A stretch of 64,000 nt of DNA from Cerasicoccus frondis. Lineage in GTDB: Bacteria; Verrucomicrobiota; Verrucomicrobiia; Opitutales; Cerasicoccaceae. Shown in pieces: positions 26,684 to 34,897 of this stretch; within the stretch, counting starts at the first letter, position 1; each line of letters begins with the position of its first letter. The notes beneath the pieces are model-generated. The model had not been told where the DNA came from. It made no database searches and was given only the letters and a program-made list of their open reading frames with translations. The stretch spans positions 62,001-126,000 of the forward strand of contig JAVDPC010000016.1 of the NCBI GenBank assembly GCA_031296915.1, read 5' to 3'. The translations under genes and the position numbers were made by a program.

Positions 26684-28300
26684 TTATTTTTTCTTCATCG
26701 CCTCCTTGATGGCGTCGATTTCGGACTGCCAATTCGTTGCCAGCACCCGATCACCATACTGATTGGCGAGGGGAATCGCCTTTGGCAAAAACGCGAGCTT
26801 TGCTTTACGCGTGTGAGCGCCTTCAGCCAAGCTCCGCAAGATATGATAGGCCATTTCGCGCTCTCCCATCTGCACCAGCAGTTCGGAAATTTGGAACGCC
26901 AGACCCGCATTTTCCGGCGCGAAAACAGGCATATCGGGCACAAATTTCAACAGCTCAACGGCCTTGGCGCGCTCATTGCGCTTTTCCCAGCCCAACGCGA
27001 TTTCGTAGGCGATCGCCATCCCCGGAGCGTAGTGATACTTGCGGCGCAGGTAATCAAACGCCGCGTTATCCCCCTCCTCCTGGCGAATGACCTCCGCCTC
27101 GCGCAGAAGCACATATTGGTCGAGCTCATTCGTTGCGTCGAGCTCCTTGAGCTGCTCATCCAGCTTCACCTTAAAGGGCTGGTAGAGCGGATCACCAAGC
27201 ACAATGGTCATCCAGCTCAGCCCTTGCAGGGAGTAATACGCGGCCTCTCCGGTGGACATGCCGTTCATTAGCCCCTCCAGGTAAAGCTGCGGCTGATTCG
27301 TCAGTTGTAGGTACGGCTCGTAGACATTGCCCACTGTCGCCGCAACGCCGCGTTCGACCAAACCGCCGCCCCACCGCAAATTCGGCTTACGCAAATGTTG
27401 CCCGGAAAAGCTGCTGATGTGGATCGCCACCGCGCCAGCAGGAAAGCGATAAGTCGGGTCTTCAAACGGGCCATCCGGCTCATGCGTCCACCAGCCAAAA
27501 TAAATCGCCGGGGCATCGAGGCGTGCTGTCCAGGAAAAGCGCGGCTTTTCGGTATCGATGCTGACGGGATAATCCAGCTCCTTGATGAGCACCGTCGCCT
27601 GATCCAGCCAGCCTTCACCCTGCTGATGCGGCCCTCCTTTGTCGATGTAGGCGCGCCCTTTCAGGCCATGGGCCTCCCCCTCGAGCGCGCTGTCAATGAG
27701 TCGCTTAACCGCCGGCACGCTGGGCCCGTCGAGCCGCGCAACCTTAACCACGCTGTTCAGCCGCATGTAATCCGGCGCTTTTTCGCCAAAAAGTGGATTC
27801 TTCGCCGGGCCAGCCAGCGGCGTGTCGACGACGGCAATGTAAGTCAACTCGCTGTCAACGGACGCCTGGCTATTGGCCATCGCCCCCTGCATTTCCCCGC
27901 CAAATCCCGTCAAGGCGTCCTGCTCATAACCGTGCACCTGATAAGGCAAACGGCACAGCACGAGAAACCCAATATGATGCCCCATTGGGACCATCTTGCG
28001 GCGACCAGCGTTATCGTAATCATCCGCCAGCACCCCATTAATCCACTTGCGCTCAACGAGCTCCTCACGCAGCGGATTGAAGATCTGGTCGACGAATTCC
28101 TGCCCGGTCAGGCGCTCCGCTTTCGAGGTAGCTATCTTGATGAGGTTTTGCTCCGGAATCTTCCGCTTGGCCATGTAATACTCCGCAATGGCGAGCGAAT
28201 CAGGATCGTCGGAATTGGCGACGACCACTACCTGCTGGGGCTCGACCGCAGTCAGCGTGAGAGAGAGGAGAAGGCTAGCGATCAGGGTCAGTAAACGCAT
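26684..28300 (-). CDS. TIGR03790 family exported protein
   Basis: The 538-residue protein has a signal peptide (about 1-19) and the conserved features I associate with TIGR03790: VVVVANSDDPDSLAIAEYYMAKRKIP, then VLCRLPYQV, WARLDAP-like and FGWWTHEPDGPF, ending with a TPR-like helical tail (about 390-530). Function is unknown; the fold may be related to caspase-like peptidases, which I cannot confirm. It is last in the infC-amidase-crcB operon, 10 bp after crcB. Confidence 0.82.
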   Translation of the reverse strand: MRLLTLIASLLLSLTLTAVEPQQVVVVANSDDPDSLAIAEYYMAKRKIPEQNLIKIATSKAERLTGQEFVDQIFNPLREELVERKWINGVLADDYDNAGRRKMVPMGHHIGFLVLCRLPYQVHGYEQDALTGFGGEMQGAMANSQASVDSELTYIAVVDTPLAGPAKNPLFGEKAPDYMRLNSVVKVARLDGPSVPAVKRLIDSALEGEAHGLKGRAYIDKGGPHQQGEGWLDQATVLIKELDYPVSIDTEKPRFSWTARLDAPAIYFGWWTHEPDGPFEDPTYRFPAGAVAIHISSFSGQHLRKPNLRWGGGLVERGVAATVGNVYEPYLQLTNQPQLYLEGLMNGMSTGEAAYYSLQGLSWMTIVLGDPLYQPFKVKLDEQLKELDATNELDQYVLLREAEVIRQEEGDNAAFDYLRRKYHYAPGMAIAYEIALGWEKRNERAKAVELLKFVPDMPVFAPENAGLAFQISELLVQMGEREMAYHILRSLAEGAHTRKAKLAFLPKAIPLANQYGDRVLATNWQSEIDAIKEAMKKK

Positions 28301-28310
28301 TGCCCAGAAG

Positions 28311-28688
28311 TTAGGCGCTGCCCAGGCTAATGGCCAGCCTGATTCCCAAGTAGGTCGCCACCAGGCACAGGATCACGTTGAGCGCAATGTTGCCCAGGCC
28401 CGCGCCATAGCGCTGCTCCTGCAGCAGGGCCAGCGTTTCAAAACTAAACGTGGAAAACGTCGTAAACGCGCCGCAAAACCCCGTCGCAAACAGAAACCTC
28501 AGCGCATGCGGCGCATCCGCTTTGATGCTGAACCACCCCAACACCACGCCAATGAGGAACGAACCCACGACATTCACCGTAAAGGTGTGCCAGGGGAAAT
28601 CACTCTTCAGCCAGTGCCCCACCAACGCCCGGCTAACTGCGCCCAAAGCGCCGCCAATGGCAATGTAGAGCAGTTGCGCCGCGTTCAT
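28311..28688 (-). CDS. crcB: Fluoride efflux channel CrcB/Fluc
   Basis: CrcB exports fluoride through a dual-topology dimer in the inner membrane. The 125-residue protein has GGALGAVSR, the pore Asn in TVNVVGSFLIG, and GFCGAFTTFSTFS with the phenylalanine box and sodium-site Thr. Its start overlaps the amidase stop by 4 bp. No fluoride riboswitch was seen upstream of the operon. Confidence 0.95.
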   Translation of the reverse strand: MNAAQLLYIAIGGALGAVSRALVGHWLKSDFPWHTFTVNVVGSFLIGVVLGWFSIKADAPHALRFLFATGFCGAFTTFSTFSFETLALLQEQRYGAGLGNIALNVILCLVATYLGIRLAISLGSA

Positions 28689-29728
28689 GAGTCGATGCCG
28701 CGCGCGCGGTTAATCGCTTTTTGGTAGTTTAATATGCCGCTGACAATGGCGTCCGCCAACTTATCCCGATAAGCCGCGCTGCCAATGTTGCGCCCCTCCG
28801 TCGGGTTACTGACAAAACCGCCTTCCACCAACACGCCCGGGCAGTTCAAGGTCTTCAGGACTGCAAAACGCGCGCGCTTCAGGCCGCGGTCGTCAGCCCG
28901 TGTTTTCTCAATCATTTGAGATTGGATATGATAACCGGCAAGCATGCTCCACGGCGCATCCTGATTGCCAGGATAGCTCCGGCTGTCCGCGCTTTTCGCG
29001 TTGGTCGATGCGTGGCCCGCTGGCGTGAAAACATAAGTTTCGATGCCATCGACCTTCGCTGAATTGATGGCGTTGAAGTGTAAACTCACGAATAGGTCCG
29101 CATTGAGTCGATTCGCAATCTGCGGACGCTCACTCAGGTCGATAAATTCGTCGTTGGTCCGCGTCAGGGTGACCTTGTAGCCATAACGCTCCAACCGGCT
29201 TTTCACGCGGTTGGCCAAGTCCAGCGCCAGGTGTTTTTCCTTGAGCTTAAGGCTCGAGTTCTGCGCACCGCTGTCCTTGCCGCCATGCCCTGGGTCGAGC
29301 ACGATGTGGTAAAGCTTTGGCTTGGGGTCATACTGCTGCGGGAAGAAAAGCGGCTTGATCGTGTTTTCGTAATCAACCTCGGCCACATGCAGATTGCCGC
29401 CATACAGGGCGATGGGCTCCACGAGGTAAATTTTCTGCCCATTGTAGCTGAAATGGCTTTGATGCAGCGTGAACCGCAGGTCCGACCACTGGCTGCTGAT
29501 CGCCGCCTCCTGGCCACGGATACGCCACTTATGGTCCATGCCAAACCGTGTCGCCACGTCAGGCAGCGACACATAGGCATACCCATTGAGCGTGACCGCG
29601 CTGACCACGGGCGCACCCAGCATCATGCACACAAGCATGAGCCAGGTGACGTGGAGGAGAATGGATCGCCTACGCGGCAACGGCGCGGAATCAGTGGCGT
29701 CAAGCTGCCCGAGTCGAGGGATCATCAC
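28685..29728 (-). CDS. N-acetylmuramoyl-L-alanine amidase (Amidase_3)
   Basis: The enzyme cleaves the amide bond between muramic acid and the peptide stem in peptidoglycan. The 347-residue protein has an N-terminal membrane/signal segment (about 24-44), a middle region resembling a copper-amine-oxidase-N or similar beta domain, and a zinc amidase domain: HIVLDPGHGG (His), KEKHLALDLA (Glu), FVSLHFNA (His), and catalytic Glu in LVEGGFVSNP. It begins at the infC stop (GTG 29728 or ATG 29725). crcB overlaps its end. Confidence 0.93.
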   Translation of the reverse strand: MMIPRLGQLDATDSAPLPRRRSILLHVTWLMLVCMMLGAPVVSAVTLNGYAYVSLPDVATRFGMDHKWRIRGQEAAISSQWSDLRFTLHQSHFSYNGQKIYLVEPIALYGGNLHVAEVDYENTIKPLFFPQQYDPKPKLYHIVLDPGHGGKDSGAQNSSLKLKEKHLALDLANRVKSRLERYGYKVTLTRTNDEFIDLSERPQIANRLNADLFVSLHFNAINSAKVDGIETYVFTPAGHASTNAKSADSRSYPGNQDAPWSMLAGYHIQSQMIEKTRADDRGLKRARFAVLKTLNCPGVLVEGGFVSNPTEGRNIGSAAYRDKLADAIVSGILNYQKAINRARGIDS

Positions 29729-30357
29729 TCGTGCCCGTGTTCTTCCTCTTCTTCCTCGTCCGGGTCTTCTCCGTGGTGGTGGCTGTATTTGAGCGGCTGC
29801 TTTTTATTGGAGGGCAGGGGGGACATCGTGGTGGTGATGTTCCGGCCAACCAGTTTGGGCGGGCTGTCCGACTGGCCAATGTGCGCCAAGTCTTTAATGG
29901 CGCGGTTGACCACCTCGAAACCCAGGTCCTGGTGCTGCATTTCACGCCCACGGAACATGAGCGTAATCTTCAGCTTGGAGCCATGATCGAGGAATTCCTC
30001 TGCGCGACGGAGCTTGGTCATGAAATCATGCTCCTCAATGCGCACGCGGAACTTCACCTCTTTCAGGCGCGAGGCCGACTGGTGCTTCTTGCTGTCTTTT
30101 TCCCGTTTGCTCTGCTCGTACTGGTATTTGCCGTAATCCAAGATACGGCACACCGGCGGGCGCGCGTTCGGCGAAACTTCCAGCAAGTCCAGACCAGCCT
30201 GTTTCGCCAGGTCCAGCGCTTCCTTGGTTTTCATAACGCCCACCTGTCTACCATCCGGGCCAATGACACGGATTTCAGGCACGCGAATGCGTTCGTTTTT
30301 GCGTGGGCCGCGGTTAAAGTTGCGGCCGCGTCCTCTTCCAAATGGCGCTTTTCCCAT
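29725..30357 (-). CDS. infC: Translation initiation factor IF-3
   Basis: IF-3 binds the 30S subunit and checks the start codon and initiator tRNA. The 210-residue protein has a basic RG-rich extension (about 1-20), the N-domain with RVPEIRVIGPDGRQ, and the C-domain with KEVKFRVRIEEHDF and KITLMFRGREM. An acidic and His-rich tail of about 30 residues follows. The usual downstream partners rpmI and rplT are absent; the operon runs into amidase, crcB and the TIGR03790 gene. The start is an ordinary ATG here. Confidence 0.96.
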   Translation of the reverse strand: MGKAPFGRGRGRNFNRGPRKNERIRVPEIRVIGPDGRQVGVMKTKEALDLAKQAGLDLLEVSPNARPPVCRILDYGKYQYEQSKREKDSKKHQSASRLKEVKFRVRIEEHDFMTKLRRAEEFLDHGSKLKITLMFRGREMQHQDLGFEVVNRAIKDLAHIGQSDSPPKLVGRNITTTMSPLPSNKKQPLKYSHHHGEDPDEEEEEEHGHE

Positions 30358-30569
30358 TAAGAATCGGATGCTTGCAGTTGCCCGCCACAGCGCGGGGGCT
30401 CGCTTTGGTTAAGGTTCGTTGAATTAACGAATTGGTGCTTCGACATAAAAATCAGACTTACAGTAAAGACAGCTGGTTAATTTTTTTCAATCACTTTTGC
30501 GTTAAATAAAAAAGATGATCTGTCCGTAACGATTTCCGGCTCGAATTGGCGATTCCGACCTGCGGACAA

Positions 30570-30705
30570 AATGAAAGCGCCTTCTTTATCAGAAGACGCT
30601 TTCGGAAATTGAAGGCTGGCGGCCTACCCCTAAACCGCCAGCCATTGTTTTCTACTTTATCTCGTTGCTTGTTACCCCATCTCCCGTAGGAGAAAGTTGA
30701 TTATG
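30570..30705 (-). ncRNA. Candidate structured RNA or infC leader attenuator
   Basis: On the minus strand, after the promoter at 30712-30739, three hairpins follow in order: a 5-bp stem with UACG tetraloop (30680-30693), a 9-bp stem GGCTGGCGG/CCGCCAGCC (30614-30643), and a stem GAAAGCG..CGCTTTC (30573-30603) followed by ATTTTG. The last looks like an intrinsic terminator 215 bp before infC. The RNA could be a small RNA or an attenuated leader. I do not recognise its family. Confidence 0.45.
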
Positions 30706-30711
30706 CTGCTA

Positions 30712-30739
30712 ACTCTAGCTTCGATTGTGCCAATGTCAA
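30712..30739 (-). promoter_or_regulatory. Sigma70-type promoter facing infC
   Basis: On the minus strand a perfect TTGACA (30734-30739) is separated by 16 nt from TAGAGT (30712-30717). Transcription would begin near 30705 and run through the three hairpins toward infC. Confidence 0.6.
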
Positions 30740-30909
30740 CGGCTTTTTCTAAAAAAATTCAATAAGTCTAAATTTAAGGTTAAATCAGTTACGTTTATAA
30801 GACTTATCCCCGAATAAAAGGTTCCCGGGAAAATAAAAAAAGGCCAAAATTTTTAAGTTCCTGCTTAGATTCATTGAAATATCCAGGGAATGCTGACATA
30901 TATTGTACC

Positions 30910-31407
30910 GTGAGCGGGAAAAAGAAATGCTTAAAATGTGGCGCCCCGGCCAGCGTGTTCATCAATCTGGTTAAAACCGGCCATGCGGCAAGCAGCGCCT
31001 ATTGCGCCGAGCATGCCGATGAATTGGGCGTATTTGCGCCCGGAGCTTATGCGTTTCTGGATTCCGCCGAGGCTGGCCATGAAGCAGAAAGCCACACCCA
31101 CGGCGCACAATGCCACGGCTGCGGCTTTACTTTGCGCGATTGGAAACGCACCGGGCGCTTCGGGTGCCCGGAGTGCTATCAGGCTTTTGAGGATAAAATC
31201 GCCCCAGCGCTCAAGCGGCTACATGCAGACACCGTGCACCGGGGGAAAATTCCCCGCAGCGCCTATAGCCCAGGACTCATCGCCAACCGCATTCAGGAGC
31301 TGCAACGCCAACTCGAATCCGCCGTGGAAGAAGAGCGATTTGAGGACGCCGCCCACACACGCGACCTGATGAGCGAACTGAAGTCCTGGAAGCCGGCCAA
31401 TTCCTGA
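30910..31407 (+). CDS. UvrB/UvrC-motif zinc-finger protein, McsA-like
   Basis: The protein (165 residues from the GTG at 30910; a TTG at 30874 is an alternative) has paired cysteines in CLKCGA, YCAEH, CHGCG and CPEC, followed by a C-terminal UVR motif (ELQRQLESAVEEERFEDAAHTRDLM). This matches McsA, the activator of the McsB arginine kinase and regulator of Clp proteolysis in Firmicutes. No mcsB or ctsR is adjacent, so its partner here is unknown. Confidence 0.87.
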   Translation: MSGKKKCLKCGAPASVFINLVKTGHAASSAYCAEHADELGVFAPGAYAFLDSAEAGHEAESHTHGAQCHGCGFTLRDWKRTGRFGCPECYQAFEDKIAPALKRLHADTVHRGKIPRSAYSPGLIANRIQELQRQLESAVEEERFEDAAHTRDLMSELKSWKPANS

Positions 31408-31620
31408 AGCCCACGCAAGCATTGCAGTCAGCTTTTCGCAGGTTGCACAACTACAGCCTGAATTCTTTTTTACTGAATACTATCGCTGCTTGGATTGATC
31501 GATGAGCCTTATATCAAGCGTATAGATAATGCTAAAACGGTGCAGCGGAACACTTTTTGTTGTATTTACAGACCAAAACCATTTTATTAAGCAGCTGTTT
31601 AACTTCAAATCTGCAATGTC

Positions 31621-31878
31621 ATGATCGAAGGTGTCTTTTGGCTAACTTTTTCTGTCCTCGCAATCGGCTCAGCCGCATTGGGCTGTTACTTGGTGTTTGC
31701 GCCTCGTGATGCGCTGGCAGTGCGCTACCAGAACTACATGCTGGCCAAAACCATGCGCCCGCTCAAAGACGAAGACTTCGGCCACCTGCCCAAGATCGTT
31801 TGGGGGCTCAAAGGCGCCGGCCTCCTCTGCCTCACGCTCAGCGCCGCAATGATGGTTGGCGTATCCTTGTTCCGCTAA
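31621..31878 (+). CDS. Small two-helix membrane protein, hypothetical
   Basis: The 85-residue protein has two membrane helices (about residues 5-27 and 60-83) joined by a charged loop RYQNYMLAKTMRPLKDEDFGHLP. I recognise no family. It is monocistronic, with an 11-bp perfect hairpin terminator directly after it that it shares with the convergent peroxiredoxin gene. Confidence 0.65.
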   Translation: MIEGVFWLTFSVLAIGSAALGCYLVFAPRDALAVRYQNYMLAKTMRPLKDEDFGHLPKIVWGLKGAGLLCLTLSAAMMVGVSLFR

Positions 31879-31903
31879 TTTGCGTTCAACAAAGAAGTTT
31901 TCC

Positions 31904-31930
31904 AAAGGCGATGTGCGTTACATCGCCTTT
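31904..31930. terminator. Bidirectional intrinsic terminator
   Basis: AAAGGCGATGT (31904-31914) and ACATCGCCTTT (31920-31930) are perfect inverse copies around a 5-nt loop, with T-runs in both directions. The peroxiredoxin stop codon lies inside it. Confidence 0.85.
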
Positions 31931-32454
31931 TCTTTGCTCTGGATCTCCGCAATCGCCGCCTTGACGTCATCCGCCTGCTTCTCGGTGGACGCTTTTTTGT
32001 CGAGCCAAACCAGTTTCCCCTCCTCAAACAAATAAGCCTGCCGGGCGGTCCGTTGCCCATTGCCAACCATCGGGACGCCAAATGCTTCGGCCACAGCGTG
32101 ATTTTCATCCGCCACCAAGGCGAACGGAAAGCGAAATTTATTCCGGAAAGCCAATTGCTCGGCGGCGGAGTCCGTGCTCACGCCAATCACCGTCACCCCC
32201 ATGTCCGTGAGTTCGGCATAGGCGTCTCGCAGGCTACAGCCTTGCTTGGTGCAGCCGCCGGTGTCCGCCTTTGGGTAGAAGTAGACCAGCACAAACGGCT
32301 TGGTGGCGTAATCCGCCAAATTAATTTCAGCCCCATCCTGATCGATGGTCGACACTGCGGGCAACTCAGCCCCCAGTTGGAGCTCTTCCGCAGTGCAATT
32401 GACCGCAGAGAAAAAAAACAAAGTGCAAGCGAGCGTCAGGAAAGTGCGAATCAT
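31918..32454 (-). CDS. Exported peroxiredoxin, BCP/PrxQ type
   Basis: This thiol peroxidase reduces hydrogen peroxide and organic peroxides. The 178-residue protein has a signal peptide (about 1-22) and the AhpC/TSA domain with GGCTKQGCSLRD: the first Cys is peroxidatic and the second, five residues on, is the PrxQ-type resolving Cys. Export implies a periplasmic role with an envelope thiol donor. A 6-bp hairpin directly before the ATG buries the AGAGG ribosome-binding site. Confidence 0.9.
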   Translation of the reverse strand: MIRTFLTLACTLFFFSAVNCTAEELQLGAELPAVSTIDQDGAEINLADYATKPFVLVYFYPKADTGGCTKQGCSLRDAYAELTDMGVTVIGVSTDSAAEQLAFRNKFRFPFALVADENHAVAEAFGVPMVGNGQRTARQAYLFEEGKLVWLDKKASTEKQADDVKAAIAEIQSKEKAM

Positions 32455-32478
32455 GCCTCTTTAATTAGAGGCTTTTTT
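32455..32478 (+). terminator. Hairpin abutting the peroxiredoxin start
   Basis: GCCTCT (32455-32460) and AGAGGC (32467-32472) form a stem followed by six T on the plus strand, like an intrinsic terminator. On the minus strand the same stem ends at the peroxiredoxin ATG and contains its AGAGG ribosome-binding site. No plus-strand gene that needs this terminator was found. Confidence 0.55.
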
Positions 32479-32506
32479 GCCATCCGCAAGCGCACGTGCG
32501 ATATTT

Positions 32507-32695
32507 CTAGGCGGACTTGCGGCCCAAAACGCGACGGAAAAATCCCACACGCTCAGCGACTTCATGCGTGTTGGTGCGCACCCCGCTCAGCTTCATCAAA
32601 CCAGTCGCCTCAACATGCTTTGCCGTATAGGCAGGAACGCTATGTTGGAGGGGGGCATGGTTGAGTGCTGAAAGGTCTGGCTTCTTGTATTTCAT
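32507..32695 (-). CDS. Possible small hypothetical protein
   Basis: This is a 62-residue frame from the ATG at 32695 (the frame is open to 32773). It is polar and basic, ends VGFFRRVLGRKSA, and shows no signal or membrane segment. I recognise no family and see no clear ribosome-binding site. Confidence 0.35.
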   Translation of the reverse strand: MKYKKPDLSALNHAPLQHSVPAYTAKHVEATGLMKLSGVRTNTHEVAERVGFFRRVLGRKSA

Positions 32696-32990
32696 GATTA
32701 CTAGCTTGTCAGATAAGCCCGAAAATAACAAAAAAGAAATCAATCGGGAATTCCCTATGTCCTTGAAAATCAAACATCTAGCCGTATGTTTAATTCAGGT
32801 AAAAGCGGACTTCACACTGGGCCCCCGCCCCCGCGAAGTCGCCTCAGGGGTTGCCAGTATATCCGGCCTCATAATGCCCTCGGGCGCCTTATTTTGCCCA
32901 CCGGCAACCTGCATCAACGCTAGCTTTTTACTGGCTTTTACATTTGAAATGATCCAACTTCACATTTAATTAATTATTAAGGAAATCATC

Positions 32991-33587
32991 ATGAAACACA
33001 TCGCTACGCTTCTTATTTTTTCTTTCACCATTTCCGCCGCCCAGGCGAATTTTTTCAACCAGCTCAAGGAGAGCGCCAACCAACAAGCCGAAGAGGCCCA
33101 GACCAGCGCCATGAGCGCCGCCGCCGGAGCCGTTGGCGTAGACGCTGACACCGTCAAGCAGGCCGCTTCCATGCAGTCCATGCTCGCCAGCGCACTGGAC
33201 ACCTCCAAGCAGTTGCAGTCCATGCTCGGCAGCAATCCCGAGCTCCAGTCACTGCTGACCAATTCCATGACGGCGCTCGCCCAGAAGCAGGACCTCATTG
33301 CCCTGACCGATCTCAGCAAGCTCACCGACGCCAAGCTCACCACCGAGCAAATGAACCTCGCCAAGTCCCTCCGCAACGACGTTGAGGTGCTGGCGCTGAA
33401 GCGCCAGTTGCCGGAATCCGGCCCCGTGACTTCCGCGACGCAGGCCCTCCAAAGCGGGGACTACCAGAGCGCCATCAGCCAACTCAACAGCGTCATGCAG
33501 AGTGGTTCGCTGACCGATGCGCAAAAGCAGCTCGTGTCGTCCATCATCAGCGAGCATACGCCCGCAGCGACGGAGGCCGCGAAATAA
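32991..33587 (+). CDS. Secreted helical hypothetical protein
   Basis: The 198-residue protein has a signal peptide (about 1-19, ending AAQA) and a Gln/Ser/Ala/Leu-rich, all-helical body with repeated LQSxLxSNxxLQSLL-like patterns. No family recognised. The ATG follows AAGGAAATC, a fair ribosome-binding site. It lies 20 bp before a small lipoprotein gene and may be co-transcribed with it. Confidence 0.7.
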   Translation: MKHIATLLIFSFTISAAQANFFNQLKESANQQAEEAQTSAMSAAAGAVGVDADTVKQAASMQSMLASALDTSKQLQSMLGSNPELQSLLTNSMTALAQKQDLIALTDLSKLTDAKLTTEQMNLAKSLRNDVEVLALKRQLPESGPVTSATQALQSGDYQSAISQLNSVMQSGSLTDAQKQLVSSIISEHTPAATEAAK

Positions 33588-33607
33588 CAGCCCTTTTCAT
33601 CCGTCCA

Positions 33608-33835
33608 ATGTGCGCAATTGGCCCCCTCATGATAATTTTAGGGGCCCTAATGCTGGTAACGGGTTGCCAAAGCGTGGAGAACACTCATGCTGTGCCTGTC
33701 GCAACCGACCAGACCTTGCCCGATTTTTCTCCCGATCGCGCAGCAAGCGAGGCCGCAACATTCGAATCGTATAAGTCCAAACCAGATTTCACCAAAATCG
33801 ACGTCGTGGCGATTGTCCCGACCACCGATGAATAG
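33608..33835 (+). CDS. Small lipoprotein
   Basis: The 75-residue protein has a type II signal peptide with lipobox LVTGC near residue 20, followed by a short acidic, disordered part. It is probably anchored to the envelope. It lies between the secreted protein at 32991 and mobA. Function unknown. Confidence 0.65.
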   Translation: MCAIGPLMIILGALMLVTGCQSVENTHAVPVATDQTLPDFSPDRAASEAATFESYKSKPDFTKIDVVAIVPTTDE

Positions 33836-33844
33836 CACATTGCC

Positions 33845-34441
33845 ATGTCATTTGTTCAGGAAAATCTCTACGGCCTGGTGTTGGCCGGGGGCCGCAGCCG
33901 ACGCCTAGGCCGCGATAAAGCCACCCTGGTCTTTAAAGGCCAACTCCAGCTCGATCGCAGCATTGGCATCCTCAAGCGCTACTGTGAAAAGGTCTTCATC
34001 TCCGTCCGCGACGACCAGGACTACACGGTCGGCGCCGATCCCATCATCGACCGCATGGGCGAGATCGGGCCCCTTGGCGGCATCCTCTCCGCCTTCTTCT
34101 ACCATCGCGACAAAGACTGGCTCGTGCTGGGCGTTGACATGCCATTCGTCAACATTTTCACCGTCAAGGAGATCATCACTGCGCGCGACAAGGACAAGTT
34201 CGCCACCTGCTTTACCGCCGCTGACGGCGGCCCTGAGCCGCTCTGCACCATTTACGAAAACAAGTTTAAGGAAAAGCTCCTGACTGCGGCGAAATCCGGC
34301 GAACGCTCGCCGAAAAAAATCCTCAGTGAGCAAGGCTCCGGCATCCACATGGTCGCGCCTAAAGACCCATCACACCTCGACTGCATCATCACGCCGGAAG
34401 ATTACCTGGCCGCCCAAACGCGTCTAGTTGGCGGCCGCTAG
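33845..34441 (+). CDS. mobA: Molybdenum cofactor guanylyltransferase MobA-like
   Basis: MobA joins GMP to molybdopterin to make the bis-MGD cofactor. The 198-residue protein begins with the nucleotidyltransferase motif LVLAGGRSRRLGRDKA, has GPLGGILSAF and the metal-binding VDMPF. No other molybdenum-cofactor genes are in the window, so a related sugar- or nucleotide-transfer role cannot be excluded, but the P-loop and length fit MobA. It is 9 bp from the lipoprotein gene and 9 bp from the NfeD-like gene, suggesting one transcript. Confidence 0.85.
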   Translation: MSFVQENLYGLVLAGGRSRRLGRDKATLVFKGQLQLDRSIGILKRYCEKVFISVRDDQDYTVGADPIIDRMGEIGPLGGILSAFFYHRDKDWLVLGVDMPFVNIFTVKEIITARDKDKFATCFTAADGGPEPLCTIYENKFKEKLLTAAKSGERSPKKILSEQGSGIHMVAPKDPSHLDCIITPEDYLAAQTRLVGGR

Positions 34442-34450
34442 GCCAGCCGT

Positions 34451-34834
34451 ATGGATGAATCGGTAATATACATAGCGGCGGTTGTCGCGGTCATTGCTCT
34501 CCTGATCGCTTTCCCCAAGGCGATTCTACCTGTGCTCATCATTGGAGGCGTGCTTAGAATAATGTATGATTTCGGGCTTTTGGCTGTGATATCATTGCTG
34601 CCAAACAAAGATCAAAAACCGTATTCCTCACTTTCCAGAGCGCCACAGGCAACAAAGCCCAAAACTCCCAGCATCGGACAAACTGGCGTAGTCATACACG
34701 CGCTACGCCCATTGGGCAAAATCGAGATCGACGGAGAATCGCATCTTTGCCGCGCCGACATCGGCTACATCGAGAAAGGCCGCAAAATCGAGATCATCAG
34801 CGACTCGCCACTAACTGCGCGCTCAATCGACTAA
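34451..34834 (+). CDS. NfeD-like membrane protein
   Basis: The 127-residue protein has two hydrophobic segments (about 5-25 and 27-52) and a C-terminal OB-fold of NfeD type: IGQTGVVIHALRPLGKIEIDGESHLCRADIGYIEKGRKIEII. NfeD proteins usually pair with a membrane protease or flotillin; neither is nearby. It is the last gene of the mobA run. Confidence 0.8.
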   Translation: MDESVIYIAAVVAVIALLIAFPKAILPVLIIGGVLRIMYDFGLLAVISLLPNKDQKPYSSLSRAPQATKPKTPSIGQTGVVIHALRPLGKIEIDGESHLCRADIGYIEKGRKIEIISDSPLTARSID

Positions 34835-34850
34835 AGCAGCGATGTTTCAC

Positions 34851-34871
34851 CTAGAGCACTTTTCATCTAGA
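34851..34871. repeat. 21-bp repeat, copy 1
   Basis: The element CTAGAGCACTTTTCATCTAG plus a final A occurs identically at 44951-44971. CTAGA and TCTAG form short inverted ends. Both copies lie between convergent genes. Confidence 0.7.
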
Positions 34872-34897
34872 TTGGCCGCTCCACAGAGCGAGCAGCC

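Larger units (their letters stand above)
30358..30909. other. Long divergent intergenic region upstream of infC
   Basis: About 550 bp separate infC from the UVR-motif gene. The middle holds a minus-strand promoter and three hairpins (separate entries). The AT-rich stretches at 30420-30520 and 30730-30870 hold no recognisable gene. Confidence 0.6.

Noticed and set aside
30570..30739. Fluoride riboswitch for the crcB operon
   Set aside because: The conserved fluoride-motif segments are absent, and the element lies far from crcB, before infC.
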